A program made the translations under genes and the position numbers. This document shows positions 1 to 9,835 of a DNA stretch of 64,000 nucleotides, one piece after another. The stretch lies in assembly GCA_039000515.1 (NCBI GenBank), contig JBCFYV010000012.1:32327397-32391396 (forward strand). Direction: 5' to 3'. The notes beneath the pieces were generated by a model that was not told the origin of the DNA, ran no database searches, and was given only the letters and a program-made list of their open reading frames with translations. Position 1 is the stretch's first letter; each line of letters opens with the position of its first letter. This DNA is from Timema cristinae. Lineage: Eukaryota > Arthropoda > Insecta > Phasmatodea > Timematidae.

Positions 1-1067
1 AGAACTTGGACATTCTATCAGCTCTACTACGTACCTGTAAATCTGGGTTGACGATCAACTTAACGTTTACTCAACGTAACGTAAAGGTTCTCGTTTTTAA
101 ATGGAAGCCATCACGATGAACGTGACGTTAGCTCAACGTACGAGTGAACCAGATACGGGAAATGTACCACGTGTTCCTGCCAGTCAATCATGTTGCGAGA
201 AACTCCCTCGTCACGCTTGGTCACTCTGAGCACTACATCTCTCCCTTCCTCCCTTCTTCTTCCGATATACGTAGAGCCTACGTAGTTTATAGACAGTCCC
301 TTACATAGTTTAACTATGTCTCAGCTTATAATATTAGGCCGTAGTGTAATACGCCAAAGAAAGACTGATACCTTTAAGAGTAAACGAAATATACTTATGG
401 GATTAAATCCTAACATTTTAAGTTCTATAACTTTATCTATAATCACAAGAATGTGAGGTTAGCTTATTTTCAGCGACGTTTCATCCGAAATACTGCAGTA
501 CTGATATCAAAATAAATGGCTAGAAACATAGATCTAGTTTTCCTCAAACCAATCAGTAATTTTTCTACGGGATCATAACAGAACATTCTAAGCTAGTTGT
601 GGATTGTTTTAGTTGTTATGAAATTAAAGAATTTCCTTTTACATATGAAATACCACACGATGAGGGTATTTTCCTTCAAATAGAAGGGGTCCTTAACTGT
701 TTGAGTTTAATTTATGTGGACAGCTTGTTTTAAGACAATCCCAATTAATTTGTTGTGTTTTGTTCAAGGTTTAACGTTAAAGCAATTCTGACCAGACCTC
801 ATGCTTCTTTACGTTACTTTACGTTACGTTACGTTACATGAATGTTAATTTTATTGGGATCCCAATGTAAATGAGGGATGTGGAAGATCAAGCTGAAAGG
901 TCGTGTTTGAGTGTATGTCCTGTTTATACCAATTTGACTGATTTGTTAATGTCCTCTCTGCCCCCACAATCTCCTCTTTCTCTTGAGGGTACAACCGTAT
1001 GGTGGGGAAGTATTTTAGGGGCTCAAATAACCTCAAAAAGCATGATAAAAAAATATATATCACATTC
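1..1067. other. No gene seen; TTACG-type repeat near 809-837
   Basis: I see no coding exon or RNA gene here. The only local structure is a short array of ACGTT/TTACG units at about 809-837, with related scattered motifs near 60-80 and 120-130. Confidence 0.5.
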
Positions 1068-1325
1068 AGCTTGTGGCCTGGGTAGTTTTTTATTCAAGCC
1101 ACATATTTTCCACTACCGGTTTGCTAGGCTTGTCATAGCTTCATATGCATTATTATCTAACTTAAGATTAGGACAAGCACAACATACAATCCCTGGCCGT
1201 TAATTTATCGCGGTGAAAGAGCCTACATTTTCACTAATGATACATTTTTTGGCCATTCTGGGAATCAAACTCTGGATCCCTAGCTCAGTAAACAGACAGG
1301 CTGACGACTGAGCTATGGTGTCGGA
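1068..1325 (-). repeat. tRNA-derived SINE, family C
   Basis: Read on the minus strand, this starts with a tRNA-like head (a D-arm-like segment next to CTCAG near 1310, then a degenerate B box) and runs through a body ending near the GTGGCCTGGG-type tail. Closely similar copies lie at 28388-28660 and 60700-60860, and a partial one at 60110-60255, all on the minus strand. Several diverged copies with the same head-body order make this a dispersed SINE rather than a tRNA gene. Confidence 0.65.
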
Positions 1326-1376
1326 CATGAATAATAATGTATTTTGGTACTCTGTTTCAACGTCTAGTCTGTTATC

Positions 1377-1688
1377 CCTCACTGCGGCTTTGGGGGTATC
1401 TGGTTGATGTCACAATGACGGCAACGTTGTGTTCAGACACGTGTGGGTAGGAGTAGGAAAAAGGTCGGTGAGAGTGTTCCGGCAACGTTAGTCGTGGTGA
1501 AACAGAAGAATGTCTCGGAACCGTGAGTCACGATTGAACATGAAGAAGTCCCGGCAACGTGAGTCATGGTGGGAGGTACGGTGATGGTGGGGAAAGAGAG
1601 AGAGGGTTAAACAGTATTGCTCTTTTGTAACATAAGACAATTTAATAGCTCTTTCAAACAGGTGGCACACCCGGGTTGGGTAGCCACT
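1377..1688 (-). repeat. LTR (element 3' side), longer copy with internal 36-bp repeats
   Basis: This matches 5609-5682 at both edges (about 35 bases at the left edge and 25 at the right) but keeps about 240 extra central bases. Inside it a unit of about 36 bp built on CGGCAACGTGAGTC repeats roughly 2.6 times (1480-1575). The longer copy is more likely the original form and the 74-bp copy a deletion. Confidence 0.65.
1480..1575. repeat. 36-bp tandem repeat inside the LTR
   Basis: Units begin near 1480, 1516 and 1552 with CGGCAACGT, CGGAACCGT and CGGCAACGT. The three are diverged by several substitutions each. Confidence 0.55.
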
Positions 1689-2464
1689 CTCCGATTGGCC
1701 TATGACAAAAAGAAAAAGGAAAAAGATGACGGAAGACCCTCATATCCTGCTCTATCGTGTGTGAGAGCTGACTCTACCACTGCTCTCTTCACATGTGCAA
1801 CTAAGCTAAACTAGGATGGGGTATTACGTGTGCGTCAGGCCAAGGCCTATGCACTTTAAAAATGCGGGAAAGTAATAAAATAACTATGACCCTATTAGAG
1901 GAGGTTAGGGCAGGCTTGGCAGACAAAGGGAAATTCACCAGGACCCCCCACTGAATGGAAGTAAGAGCAGGGACTAAATCAAGGGTAAAAATCTGCGATA
2001 GTATCATGCAGGGAGCATGCGTAAGTTAGCGTTAATATGGTTTGACGCATATTCCCACTAATATAGGATATTACTGGAAATGTCAAGGATGTAATAGTAC
2101 TACTGGGTTTCATGTCCCCCAACAGAAACAAGATAATTTAGGTTGGTGGGTACCTTGGGTCACCAAGTGAAAGAGCTACGAGTAACCCCCCCAATGGGCG
2201 CCTAATTTACTTACTGTACATTCACTTGAATGTATATTTTAGTAGATATACAATTTTGAAAAGAAAAAAAAGATATGAGTCTCTAGGTGATTGATGCTGG
2301 TGAAGAGGGTTATGAATATGGTAATAATGGTGAAGCTGAAGTTAAATATGTAGTCTGATTCGATGGCAATTCCTGGGTCCTTATTCCTATGGCTTATAGT
2401 TACCTGAAATAAGAAAAATAAAGGACGGACACGAAGCGTCTACGCATTTTTTTTTTAGTGTTTA
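1689..2464. other. Unassigned stretch between LTR and 3' part of the Gypsy element
   Basis: No domain is recognisable. Pieces such as the tract around 1860-2000 look repeat-derived, but I could not place them in a family. In a Gypsy element this position would hold the 3' untranslated region or an env-like frame; nothing env-like is visible. Confidence 0.35.
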
Positions 2465-2964
2465 TTAGTAACTCTACACTTTAAAAAGAGCGAGCTGTAA
2501 ATAGTTTGTAGGATGTATGTATACATGTATTAATGTAATGCCAGTGCAGTATTTAGTGGCCCCACCAGTCCCGTACTCCCCTCCGGGCTTGGCCATATTT
2601 GGAAGCCATACCTTACATAACGCCCAGCAAGAACACCCGGGGGAACTCCAGCCCCACCGACCGGGCAAACCCGACCTGCTCGTTGTTGAAGATAAGGCAC
2701 GTCCTTGCACGCTACAAGTGTAGTCCTAGGTCCTTTCTCAGCTTCATCCCTGGCGTAGCATGCAAATTTTCAATGACAGTGGGTGCCACTGGGCATCATT
2801 TTTATGTTGTTGTGTTGTAGGGAGTGTAGGTATATTTGAGTGGTGGATCCCAATATATCTTACTGAATTTTTAAAATTGATTTATTATATGGTGCCACCA
2901 ATAAACAATAAATAATCGGACCTTTTCAGGGCCACACTTTGACAGTGTTTTACTGAGGTGGTGT
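2465..2964. other. Unassigned GC-richer segment within the Gypsy element
   Basis: There are overlapping short open frames on both strands but no recognisable protein. The segment lies between the LTR-proximal region and the minisatellite and may be element 3' sequence. No function is inferred. Confidence 0.3.
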
Positions 2965-3398
2965 ACCCACGCACGGTGTTGTTTTCGTCACGCACTGGGG
3001 TTATGTAACCGTGCACTGCGATGTTTGCCTCACGCACTGGGTGGTTACCGCGCACTGTGTTGTTTGTTTCACACAATGGATTGGCGTAGCCATATACTGT
3101 GTTGTTTGCGTCCCGTATTGGGTACGTGGGACCACGCACTGTGAGGTTTGCTTCACGCAATGGGTGGTTACCGCGCACCGTGATGGTTGCGTCACGCACT
3201 GGGTTGGTGTAACCACGCACTGTGTTGTTTTCTTCACACATTGGATTGGCGTAACCATGCACTGTGTTGTATGTGTCCCGCATTGGGTAGGTGTGACCAC
3301 GCACTGTGAGGTTTGCTTCCTGCACTGGGTTTGAGTGACCACGCATTGTAATGTTGCGTCACGCACCAGATGGGGTAACCGCACACTGTGATCTTTGG
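2965..3398 (-). repeat. Coding-like minisatellite, 42/39-bp units, about 10.5 copies
   Basis: Units begin with ACC(A/G)CGCACTGTG and are nearly all 42 or 39 bp, so length changes keep the reading frame. The minus strand is open for 153 codons and encodes a 14- or 13-residue repeat with an N-x-V-R-G core. A second minus frame and a plus frame are also open for over 100 codons, as expected when the period is a multiple of three, so openness alone does not prove translation. Units 3-5 most resemble units 7-9, which suggests a higher-order period of about four units (roughly 165 bp). The array lies just downstream of the integrase remnant, on the 3' side of the Gypsy element. Confidence 0.8.
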
Positions 3399-3482
3399 TT
3401 TCACAATGTTTTTGTGGAATTGGAATTCGTTGAAGTCTGACAATCCATTCTGCATTGCTTGGTAGGGGATAGTCCGGCCTTT

Positions 3483-3866
3483 TTACGTCCTCAGAGGTAG
3501 TGGGTTTGGGGTCCTCTGTTGTGGATCATACTCGTAGCCATCGTTCACTGATGTTCTCACCAGGGGGTGCAAAACGCAGTTATCCCTATGTATCTTTCTT
3601 GATTTCACATTTGGGTAGCTAACCCAGTAAACCCCTCTTCTTTGTTTGTTCGCCGAGTAAGGTCCTTCCCATTTGGGGGTAAAACCGGCGTAGTAGGCTT
3701 TTGTAGCGTTAAAGAGAGGGTGGGTTCGAACTAGCACTAGATCACCGTTCTGGAAGGGTTTGGCATGCCGTGATGGAGGTTGGGTATATCTTTGTTGATA
3801 GGCCGATTGATTTCTTCGCACCCGTTCTTCTCTTTGGGTGGCTCCTTGGCTGGGGTTCTCGTTGTA
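3483..3866 (-). pseudogene. Gypsy integrase C-terminal domain remnant
   Basis: The open frame from 3821 to 3483, with likely upstream extension to about 3866, matches the region after the catalytic core of Gypsy integrases. A basic segment (RVRRNQSAYQQRY) is followed by GDLVLVRTHPL, then KWEGPY, the GPY/F motif, and a hydrophobic strand with VYWVSYP. In the family this domain binds DNA or chromatin during integration. The catalytic DDE core is absent. The match is by motif order and spacing; the truncation is seen directly. Confidence 0.75.
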
Positions 3867-3872
3867 TTTGAG

Positions 3873-4440
3873 TCAAATTTGATGGTTGATACTGCGTGTT
3901 CTACGTAGAAGTTGTTGAGTGTGGATGACTTCTTGGTGTTGCTCCAGTAGCCCGAGGAGTTGTTCTTGATGTTCTATTGGAGCGTGTTGACTGATTTTGT
4001 CTTGAGAAACTGTAGGGGGATCTCCATTAAGTCTCAGAGTCCAGTACAGAGTATGTCGGTCATGGTTAACATATAGTACTCGGCTGTTCTCATAGTTCAG
4101 GATTACCCTCTGTTCCATGAACAATGGTTGTCCCAAAATCAGTGGTTCTTGGAACTCATAGGACACCAGGAACGTGACTTTGATTTATAACTTTTGCATG
4201 GTTAAGGGTAAAGTTATCCGGCCTCGGATGGTGAGGTGACTCCCGACCATGGCCAGGTGGATGGGTGTGGGGAAGGGGATTAACTTCTTCAAGTTTGTAG
4301 GGGTAAGGTGTTGGTATTGGATGCAATTAGCGGTAGCCCCGGCATCTAAAAGTTCTAATAGAGGACCATGAGGAGTTTCACACAGAATTCTGGGAAGTGG
4401 TCGATATGTAGAAGGCGTTGGTTTAGCACTGAGCAGTCAC
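3873..4440 (-). pseudogene. Retropepsin-like protease and adjacent pol remnant
   Basis: On the minus strand at about 4324-4366 there is an aspartic protease active-site motif, LLDAGAT, where the family usually has D-T/S-G. Further on, ILGQPLF matches the conserved C-terminal I-L-G segment of Gypsy proteases (near 4140). The same frame is interrupted by a stop codon near 4190. After the protease, about 70 residues continue before a stop at 3873, where the reverse transcriptase should begin. The family enzyme cleaves the Gag-Pol precursor; this copy is inactive because of the stop and the altered active-site triplet. Confidence 0.7.
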
Positions 4441-4927
4441 GGTGAATATGGTATCCTGGACAGTGGTAAAATCTTGGAGGTCGCCGTTCATATGTGGTTT
4501 CTGGGCTTTGATGGGGTGTGTCGTTGTTGCAGGATTTTTGGCCAGGTATCGTTCCACGGATACAGCTCTAGTGATCAGTTCTTTTAACTCTTGTGGGTGC
4601 GGGGCTCGAAGTAAAGGTCTTAGTCCCGGTCGGACTAGTTCAATTAACATAGGGATTATCTCCATTGAGGGTGGTAGGAGCCAAGCGTTGATACAGCCGT
4701 ATCTTGTGTCGTAGGAATATCTCGACAGGCTCGGTCTTTGTTTGTTCCTTCCGTATAGTTCCGCGTGGAGAGAGGCTATGGTAGTTGTATTGGCAAAGTG
4801 GTGCGTTAGTCGTTGTTTTATCTCTTCCCAAGTCGTAATATATTCCCCGTAAAGTTTCCACCACTGGCAGGCGGTGTCCTTGAGTTGCCGTTGGGTGGTA
4901 TGTACCTATTCTAGCGAGTCTACTCAA
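4423..4927 (-). pseudogene. Gag-like region, frameshifted
   Basis: Two overlapping minus-strand frames (4927-4640 and 4665-4423) read as one gag-like protein after a frameshift near 4650. The first ends with a helix-rich segment containing EIFLRHKIRLYQRL. The second carries ELVRPGLRPLLR and ELKELITRAVSVE, typical of retrotransposon capsid C-terminal regions. A degenerate zinc-knuckle-like motif (HCPGYHIHRDC) follows in another frame near 4450. Gag forms the particle that packages the element RNA. The family call rests on motif order, so it is less certain than the integrase call. Confidence 0.6.
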
Positions 4928-5016
4928 GCGTTTCTGAGCTGGAGCTCATGGCGTTAAGTGAAGATAGTCGGGTCTTCATGCCCTCGACCTTGAAAGTCTT
5001 GTAGAGTTGGTGGGGG

Positions 5017-5376
5017 TTAGGGGCTTGGATATGGACGTTGATAGGTGGCAATCAGGTGGGGGCGGTATGGTGGTGTGCTGGTGGGGGAGGAGGTGGACCG
5101 TTGGCATGGTGGACATTGGAAGAAGAGGCCACTGAGGTCTCTAGGCTCATATTTCCAACCCAGGCACTGGTAGTGGTAGTATTTTCGACAGTCCTCGCAT
5201 ATAATTTCTCGGCCATCTTCCCCGGTAAAGGTTAATCCTGGACAATAACGTATTTCCACCGGTGACTCAACGCATGTAGTGCAACGGTAGGCTGGTTCGA
5301 TGTTACATGGCTCATCTACCCACCCAATGCATAGGTGATGATAGGGCTTTTGGCAGGAGGTGCAGTTTACATAGTG
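5017..5376 (-). pseudogene. PHD-like tandem zinc-finger segment of the Gypsy element
   Basis: The minus-strand frame is open from a stop at about 5377 to 5017. It holds the second half of one PHD-type finger (C-x2-C-x4-H-x2-C-x16-C-x2-C, starting CTSCQKPYHHLC). A second pattern follows that shares the CTTC pair: C-x2-C-x24-C-x2-C-x4-H-x2-C-x15-C-x2-C, containing CEDCRKYYHYQC and ending CPPC. Both fingers have an aromatic-rich GW after the sixth ligand, as PHD fingers often do. The first half of finger 1 appears frameshifted near 5385. The segment lies between the primer site and gag, so it may be an N-terminal Gag extension or a separate small protein. PHD fingers elsewhere bind histone tails; that role here is inference only. 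Confidence 0.6.
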
Positions 5377-5578
5377 TCATTCCCTCATGGGGTACACAAT
5401 GGGTTGGTACACTTTTGACTTCTGGTCATAACCATCTTATCTTCTTTGGCGAGGTTGTCTTGTCTTCTTTGTTGAGGTTGTTTGGGCACCACCAGATTTT
5501 GTTAACTCCCAGAATTGTGGCGTGGTGATCTGGGGTCGTATAGTTGGTCCGTTGGACATCCGTTCTGATTCTTGAGTC

Positions 5579-5597
5579 GTCCCACGTTTAGGCGCTA
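5579..5597 (-). promoter_or_regulatory. Primer-binding site, tRNA-Lys type
   Basis: On the minus strand this reads TAGCGCCTAAACGTGGGAC. It matches the tRNA-Lys primer site known from other retroelements (TGGCGCCCAACGTGGGGC), with three substitutions and one inserted base. It lies 11 bases inside the 5' LTR copy, where minus-strand DNA synthesis would start. Confidence 0.65.
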
Positions 5598-5608
5598 GAA
5601 CTTTCATA

Positions 5609-5682
5609 CCTCACTGCGACTTTGGGGGTAAATGGTTGATGTCTCGACGACCCGACGACGACACCCGGGTTGGGTAGCCACT
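5609..5682 (-). repeat. LTR (element 5' side), internally deleted copy
   Basis: This keeps both edges of the 1377-1688 repeat but lacks its centre. It is followed on the minus strand by the primer-binding site, which fixes it as the 5' LTR. Confidence 0.6.
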
Positions 5683-5698
5683 ATCAGACAACATACAT

Positions 5699-6605
5699 TA
5701 GCATTCTCTGATGCACCCTGAAGGGGAGCACGAGAGCAAGTTCCAACACGTACCGACCAATTGATCACACCGTGTGGTTGGAGTCTAGAAGACGGGTTGT
5801 CACATTTTACAAAGTTTCTGAAACAAAGAAAGATATATTATTAATATTGATGTGGGAAAACAAAAGGTATGTTGGGGAACCGAATAAGGGTTTTTAGAGC
5901 TACGTGTGGAGAAACTACTCTATGGGGGCTGGGTGAGAACCTCCCAAACCACTGTTGACACATCTCGCTTATCCGAGCAGGGTTTTGGACGTCGATGGCA
6001 GCCTCCAGGGTGATGACGTAATTTCCAATCCCCTGATTAAGAGGATTGGTGGCACCAGGAAGTCTGTCGTAGAACGACTGCGCCAGCTTCCAGAAGTGGT
6101 CCTTGATGGTAGGCATATCCAGGTCGCGATGCAGAGTCTTATTACGAACATACCAGGGTGCGTCCACAATGATCCTCAGACACACGCTCTGGAACGCCTG
6201 CATCCTCCTCATATAATGTCTGCCAGGTGGCCCCAAACGGGACACGCATAGTCTAGGATTCGGTCTGAGTAACTGTTTGTTCAGTGTTAGACCGTTCCTT
6301 GTGGACAGGGCGCTACGCCTGTTAAGCAGTGGGCCTAGGATTCCCAGCCTTTTCCTCGCCTTGTTAATTCTCTCGTTACAGTGTTGTCGCCAGGTCAGTT
6401 TGGTGTCCAGCGTAAGCCCCAGGTACTTAAAACTGTTCACCCATCTGATATGTTCTCCGAATAACCGGAGTGAGGCCGTCCTGTAGAACTTTCTTTCCCA
6501 TGTGAAGAGCACTGCTGTGCTCTTATCCACGTTAATACTTGTACTCCAGGTGGTCAGCCACCCCTCCAACTGCGTCAGGCCAATGATACAGTCACAGTCG
6601 AATGG
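5699..6605 (-). mobile_element. Jockey-clade LINE, 5'-truncated copy A
   Basis: The minus strand carries the C-terminal part of a Jockey-type reverse transcriptase (see the coding entry) and about 140 bases of 3' sequence. The copy starts after the Y-x-DD box, so it is 5'-truncated in the usual LINE way. Its truncated 5' end at about 6605 joins the 3' end of copy B directly. I see no poly-A tail at 5699. Confidence 0.8.
5841..6600 (-). pseudogene. Jockey reverse transcriptase, C-terminal fragment
   Basis: About 250 residues align with the end of Jockey-clade reverse transcriptases. The order is LEGWLTTWS with KSTAVLFT, then FKYLGLTLDTKLTWRQH (thumb region), a basic INKARKRLGILGPLLNRRS stretch, KQLLRP, and near the end LRIIVDAPWYVRNKTLHRDL, followed by a hydrophobic segment ending the family's ORF2. 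The open frame extends upstream to 6737, but the first roughly 46 residues read into copy B's untranslated end and are not part of the protein. The segment after KQLLRP is scrambled, as if by two compensating indels. The endonuclease, the palm and the Y-x-DD active site are missing, so no activity is expected. Confidence 0.8.
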
Positions 6606-7001
6606 CATGCTCTGATACTGCCTGAAGGGGAGCACGAGAGCAAGTTCCAACACGACCAACCAATTGGACACACCGTGTGTTTTGCAAATAAAAAGACGGT
6701 TGTCACGTTTCACGAAGTTCTGGAACAGAGAAAACATATTAGTAATAGTGGGGGGAAAGAGTATTTGGGAAACCTAATAGGGTTTTTAGAGTTACGTGTG
6801 GAGACACTAGGCCTATTCTAGAGGGGCTGGGTGAGAACCTCCCAAACCACTGTTGACACATCTCGCTTATCTGAGAAGGGCTTTGGGACGTCGATGGCAC
6901 CCACCAGGGTCGATGACGTAGTTCCCAAGCCCCCGGATAAGAGGATTAGTGTCACCGGGAAGTCTGGCGTAGAAGGACTGCGTCAGTCCCCGGAAGTGGA
7001 A
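6606..7001 (-). mobile_element. Jockey-clade LINE, copy B (3' end only)
   Basis: This repeats the last 395 or so bases of copy A, offset by about 907 bases, including the block around AGGGGAGCACGAGAGCAAG and CCTCCCAAACCACTGTTGAC. The similarity stops near 7001. It is in the same orientation as copy A and directly abuts its 5' end. Confidence 0.75.
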
Positions 7002-8581
7002 CACCCCAAAATAAATGTATGGGCACATCCCTGCTTCGATCACGGTGGAGGTAATGTGACCATACTCACAGGAGCATTATCATATATTTAACATCCTTTC
7101 TAAAATTAATGTTTTTAAGCATTAATCTGAGAAACCATTACAAACTAGTTTTCTTTTTAGTTCGTCTTACGTATTTATTTTTGAATAAAATTTATATTTG
7201 AATAGTTTATGTTAAAAACAATACGTTCAATGGTAAACAGGTCCCTTCATTTCAAGACTATTTAGGACCTAAGAGTGAACAAATCTTTTTCATGTTTCCA
7301 ACTAGGTAATGCAGTATATAGTTGAAAGAGACATTATGAATTTATAATTTATTTTAATTCTTTACATGATAAGTTTTCAATAGTTCCGTCTTTCACCCCA
7401 ACGTTGCAGTGCTTTGATCAAGATATAAAACAAACCCTTTTTTCTAACAATTTTTAAGAGGTTGTAAATTACGTTTAAAATTTAAGAAAATAAGCAAAAT
7501 TTGAGTTCCTTTCTTAACACTTAAAAAGCAAGTAGAAATAATTGGATTGAAATAATAGTATACCCAATAAAAATAAAAATAGCTGATATCCTAAAATTGA
7601 AGAAGTTGTTAAAAAACTACTACATGCTAACAATGTATTATACAAAAAAAGTTTATCTCTTTCAAAATTTGATTAGCAATACTGTCAATGTCTTCTTCAT
7701 AATGGATCTCAAGGAAAAGGGGATTCATATTCCCTCCAACCCCCACTCCGTTATATCTGCTAACGTGTATTTGAAGAGTCACTACAATTCCCTCGTAGAA
7801 TAACCTCGTGATAAATGAACGTTGAAAGAGAGAAGAAAGCCATGCATAGTTGTCAAATGGGATAAACAGGATATTATTCAACACGAGTAGTTTTTATTCC
7901 AAACTGAACACTCTGTTATGTATTGAGGTTGATATAGGGGTCTAGTGGGATCCCCGCATCGATTGGGACGCAGACTAAACGTCAAGATTGTATGATTTTC
8001 CGGTTACTGGGTGGTCGGAGTTCGTATCTTGGTCGGGATTGTTGATTTTTTTTTAATAAATGGTTTTCCATTCTCCCTCCATGAAAATACTCTCAATTCT
8101 AACTTCCCTTTCCTAGACAATTTACTGTAAATAGTGAGATTAGCTGGACAGTAGTTTTACATGTGAGTTAATCCTGGTAAATGAGCATCACCCGGATTCG
8201 AACCAAGGTTGTCTTTAATTACGGTTGACGGTGGGATCATGATAGAATTGATATTGACTTCAGTTAAATATGCCTCTAATCCTTTGTGGTGCATATTCTT
8301 AACTGCCTCTTCCACTACCAGTGGCCTCTACACCCCTTAAATGGACACTTTAATCAGTATCCCAACTTGCAATAAGCTCAGTCTACTAGTGGGTCCGCGC
8401 TTATGGAACGGGAAATAAAGACTAAAATATGGAAACCTTTTTGAAATATACTATGGGTAAGGCCAGTCTGAGCCCCACCACGAGCAGGCAAAATATTACG
8501 ATAGGAACTGTACATAGTTTACAAGATAGAGTGATTTTATGAGGTTAGTCATGGCCACTTTAAGACCAACTCGTACACTTA
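7002..8581. other. No gene seen; AT-rich, one SINE-A fragment
   Basis: Only short open frames without domain signals are present. A diverged SINE-A copy occupies about 7970-8125 (B-box-like GGAGTTCGTATC, then CCATTCTCCCTCCATG). A second B-box-like piece lies on the minus strand near 8190-8215. Confidence 0.45.
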
Positions 8582-9374
8582 GGGCCGGTCTTATGACTCT
8601 TGAATAAATATTCATCTGGCCGTTAAGTAGTGTTATCTGGTCGATGAGTTAAAAGTGAGTCTTATGACCACCAGATAGCATTTATCTGCCTGATAAAATG
8701 TATTTATCCATCACATTTTTATCGGGAGGTGTAAGTAACTGATAACTTTTATCTGAAAGATAAAATAGCTGTTTCAATAGTGATGCGTTGTTTTTCATGA
8801 GATTTCACCTATCAAAATCTATTTTTAGGTTAAAATCTTGGTTTGCGTGCTTAGTAAGCACAGACCCAGGCTATAACTATATAATGTTAGAACATTTAAC
8901 TCATACTTTTATAAAAACTGACAAGCTATTTGTAGAGTTATAGTTATATAAGAACAAATTATTTAAATGTGAGTACAATATATGACATTTTATAAACATT
9001 GTACCAAACTATTGCCCACATTTTGGCAGACACCAAAATTAGTACTTACAAGACAATTTAGCTTCTACGTCCACGTCACGCCATCTGTTTCCTCGCACTC
9101 GTTTAGCCGCCATTATTTAACAAATGTTGTGCGTTGTTACCACTCGCTAGGTTGTAGCGGTAGCATAAGTGTTTATACGCTTGCGCGCACCAGTAAGAAC
9201 AGTACTAACCTTGCGTTTTCTGCATAAACATATATTTATCCTACAGATAGCTATCCGGCAGCTAATTCAGTTCATAATACGCATAAAATATTAAAGTGGC
9301 TGATAACCTTTATCTGGTCTCTAACTTTAAGCTCTCGATAGCAATATTTATCCGGATGGTCATAAGACAGGCCC
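8582..9374 (-). mobile_element. Harbinger-like non-autonomous DNA transposon, copy 1
   Basis: The ends are inverted repeats: GGGCCGGTCTTATGAC at 8582 and, on the other strand, GGGCCTGTCTTATGAC at 9374. The flanking triplets are TTA and TTT, close to the TWA target duplication of PIF/Harbinger elements. A second copy of similar length lies at 40231-41033 with perfect TAA duplications. Both contain the same short minus-strand exon, which sets the strand given here. No transposase domain is visible. Confidence 0.75.
9052..9118 (-). pseudogene. Conserved mini-exon inside the Harbinger-like element
   Basis: On the minus strand an ATG preceded by GTTAAATA opens a frame starting MAAKRVRGNRWRD and running about 22 codons to a consensus donor, GTAAGTAC. 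Copy 2 (about 40708-40790) has the same ATG, the peptide start MAAKRLRGNRW and the same donor. This looks like the first coding exon of the autonomous parent. The basic start would suit a DNA-binding transposase partner, but no family can be named. Confidence 0.5.
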
Positions 9375-9835
9375 TTTGAAGATGTATAACATAGGGTGAA
9401 TTCAAGAGAATTTTCATCAATGCAGTGATTGTGTCAATGAAAACATGATAAAATACTCAACAATTTTATGAATAACCAAATATTACATAGCTCTTTGTTG
9501 TTGAATGAATGAATTGTTTTAAAGTTTGTGACGGTTGATAATGTCTTCCATAATTGTATTTAAAAAAGTCCGTCTTCACATTTATTACCATATCCTTTGT
9601 ATTGTTTTACTAACCTTTTATAAATGTGTGTTTAGAAGCGATTTAGAACCATACAATTAGACATCTGATTATATGTAAGAAATGAGTTTTCTATTAGATT
9701 TCAATTAAAAAAATTACAATGTATGTATTTGTTTATTGATTCCTACCTACCATCAAAATTGTATTGCTGTGTCAAATCGAAATCATAAAATATGTTTTCG
9801 TAGTTCTAATTACTTTAGTTAAGAGCCACCTGCTT

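Larger units (their letters stand above)
1377..5682 (-). mobile_element. Degraded Gypsy-type LTR retrotransposon
   Basis: The two ends carry direct repeats (1377-1688 and 5609-5682) that start with CCTCACTGCG and end with GGGTTGGGTAGCCACT. Between them, in minus-strand order, are a primer-binding site matching tRNA-Lys, PHD-like zinc fingers, a gag-like region, an aspartic protease and the C-terminal part of a Gypsy integrase. The reverse transcriptase, RNase H and integrase core, usually about 2.5-3 kb, are missing: only about 50 bases separate the post-protease segment from the integrase tail. Frameshifts and stops break every domain. I could not define a target-site duplication or a polypurine tract. 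Unrelated sequence at about 1700-2460 may be a later insertion. The element cannot move by itself. Confidence 0.8.

Noticed and set aside
1377..1380. Target-site duplication of the Gypsy element
   Set aside because: Flanks of the two LTR copies do not share a 4- or 5-bp repeat in any alignment I tried.
2474..2723. Possible env-like frame of the Gypsy element
   Set aside because: No signal peptide, membrane segment or cysteine pattern typical of envelope proteins; frames on both strands are equally open.
3011..3334. Plus-strand cysteine/valine-rich repeat frame
   Set aside because: It is open only because the minisatellite period is a multiple of three; the other strand and frames are open for the same reason.
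6600..6737. N-terminal 46 residues of the Jockey frame
   Set aside because: They read through the 3' sequence of the second LINE copy and match no reverse transcriptase motif.
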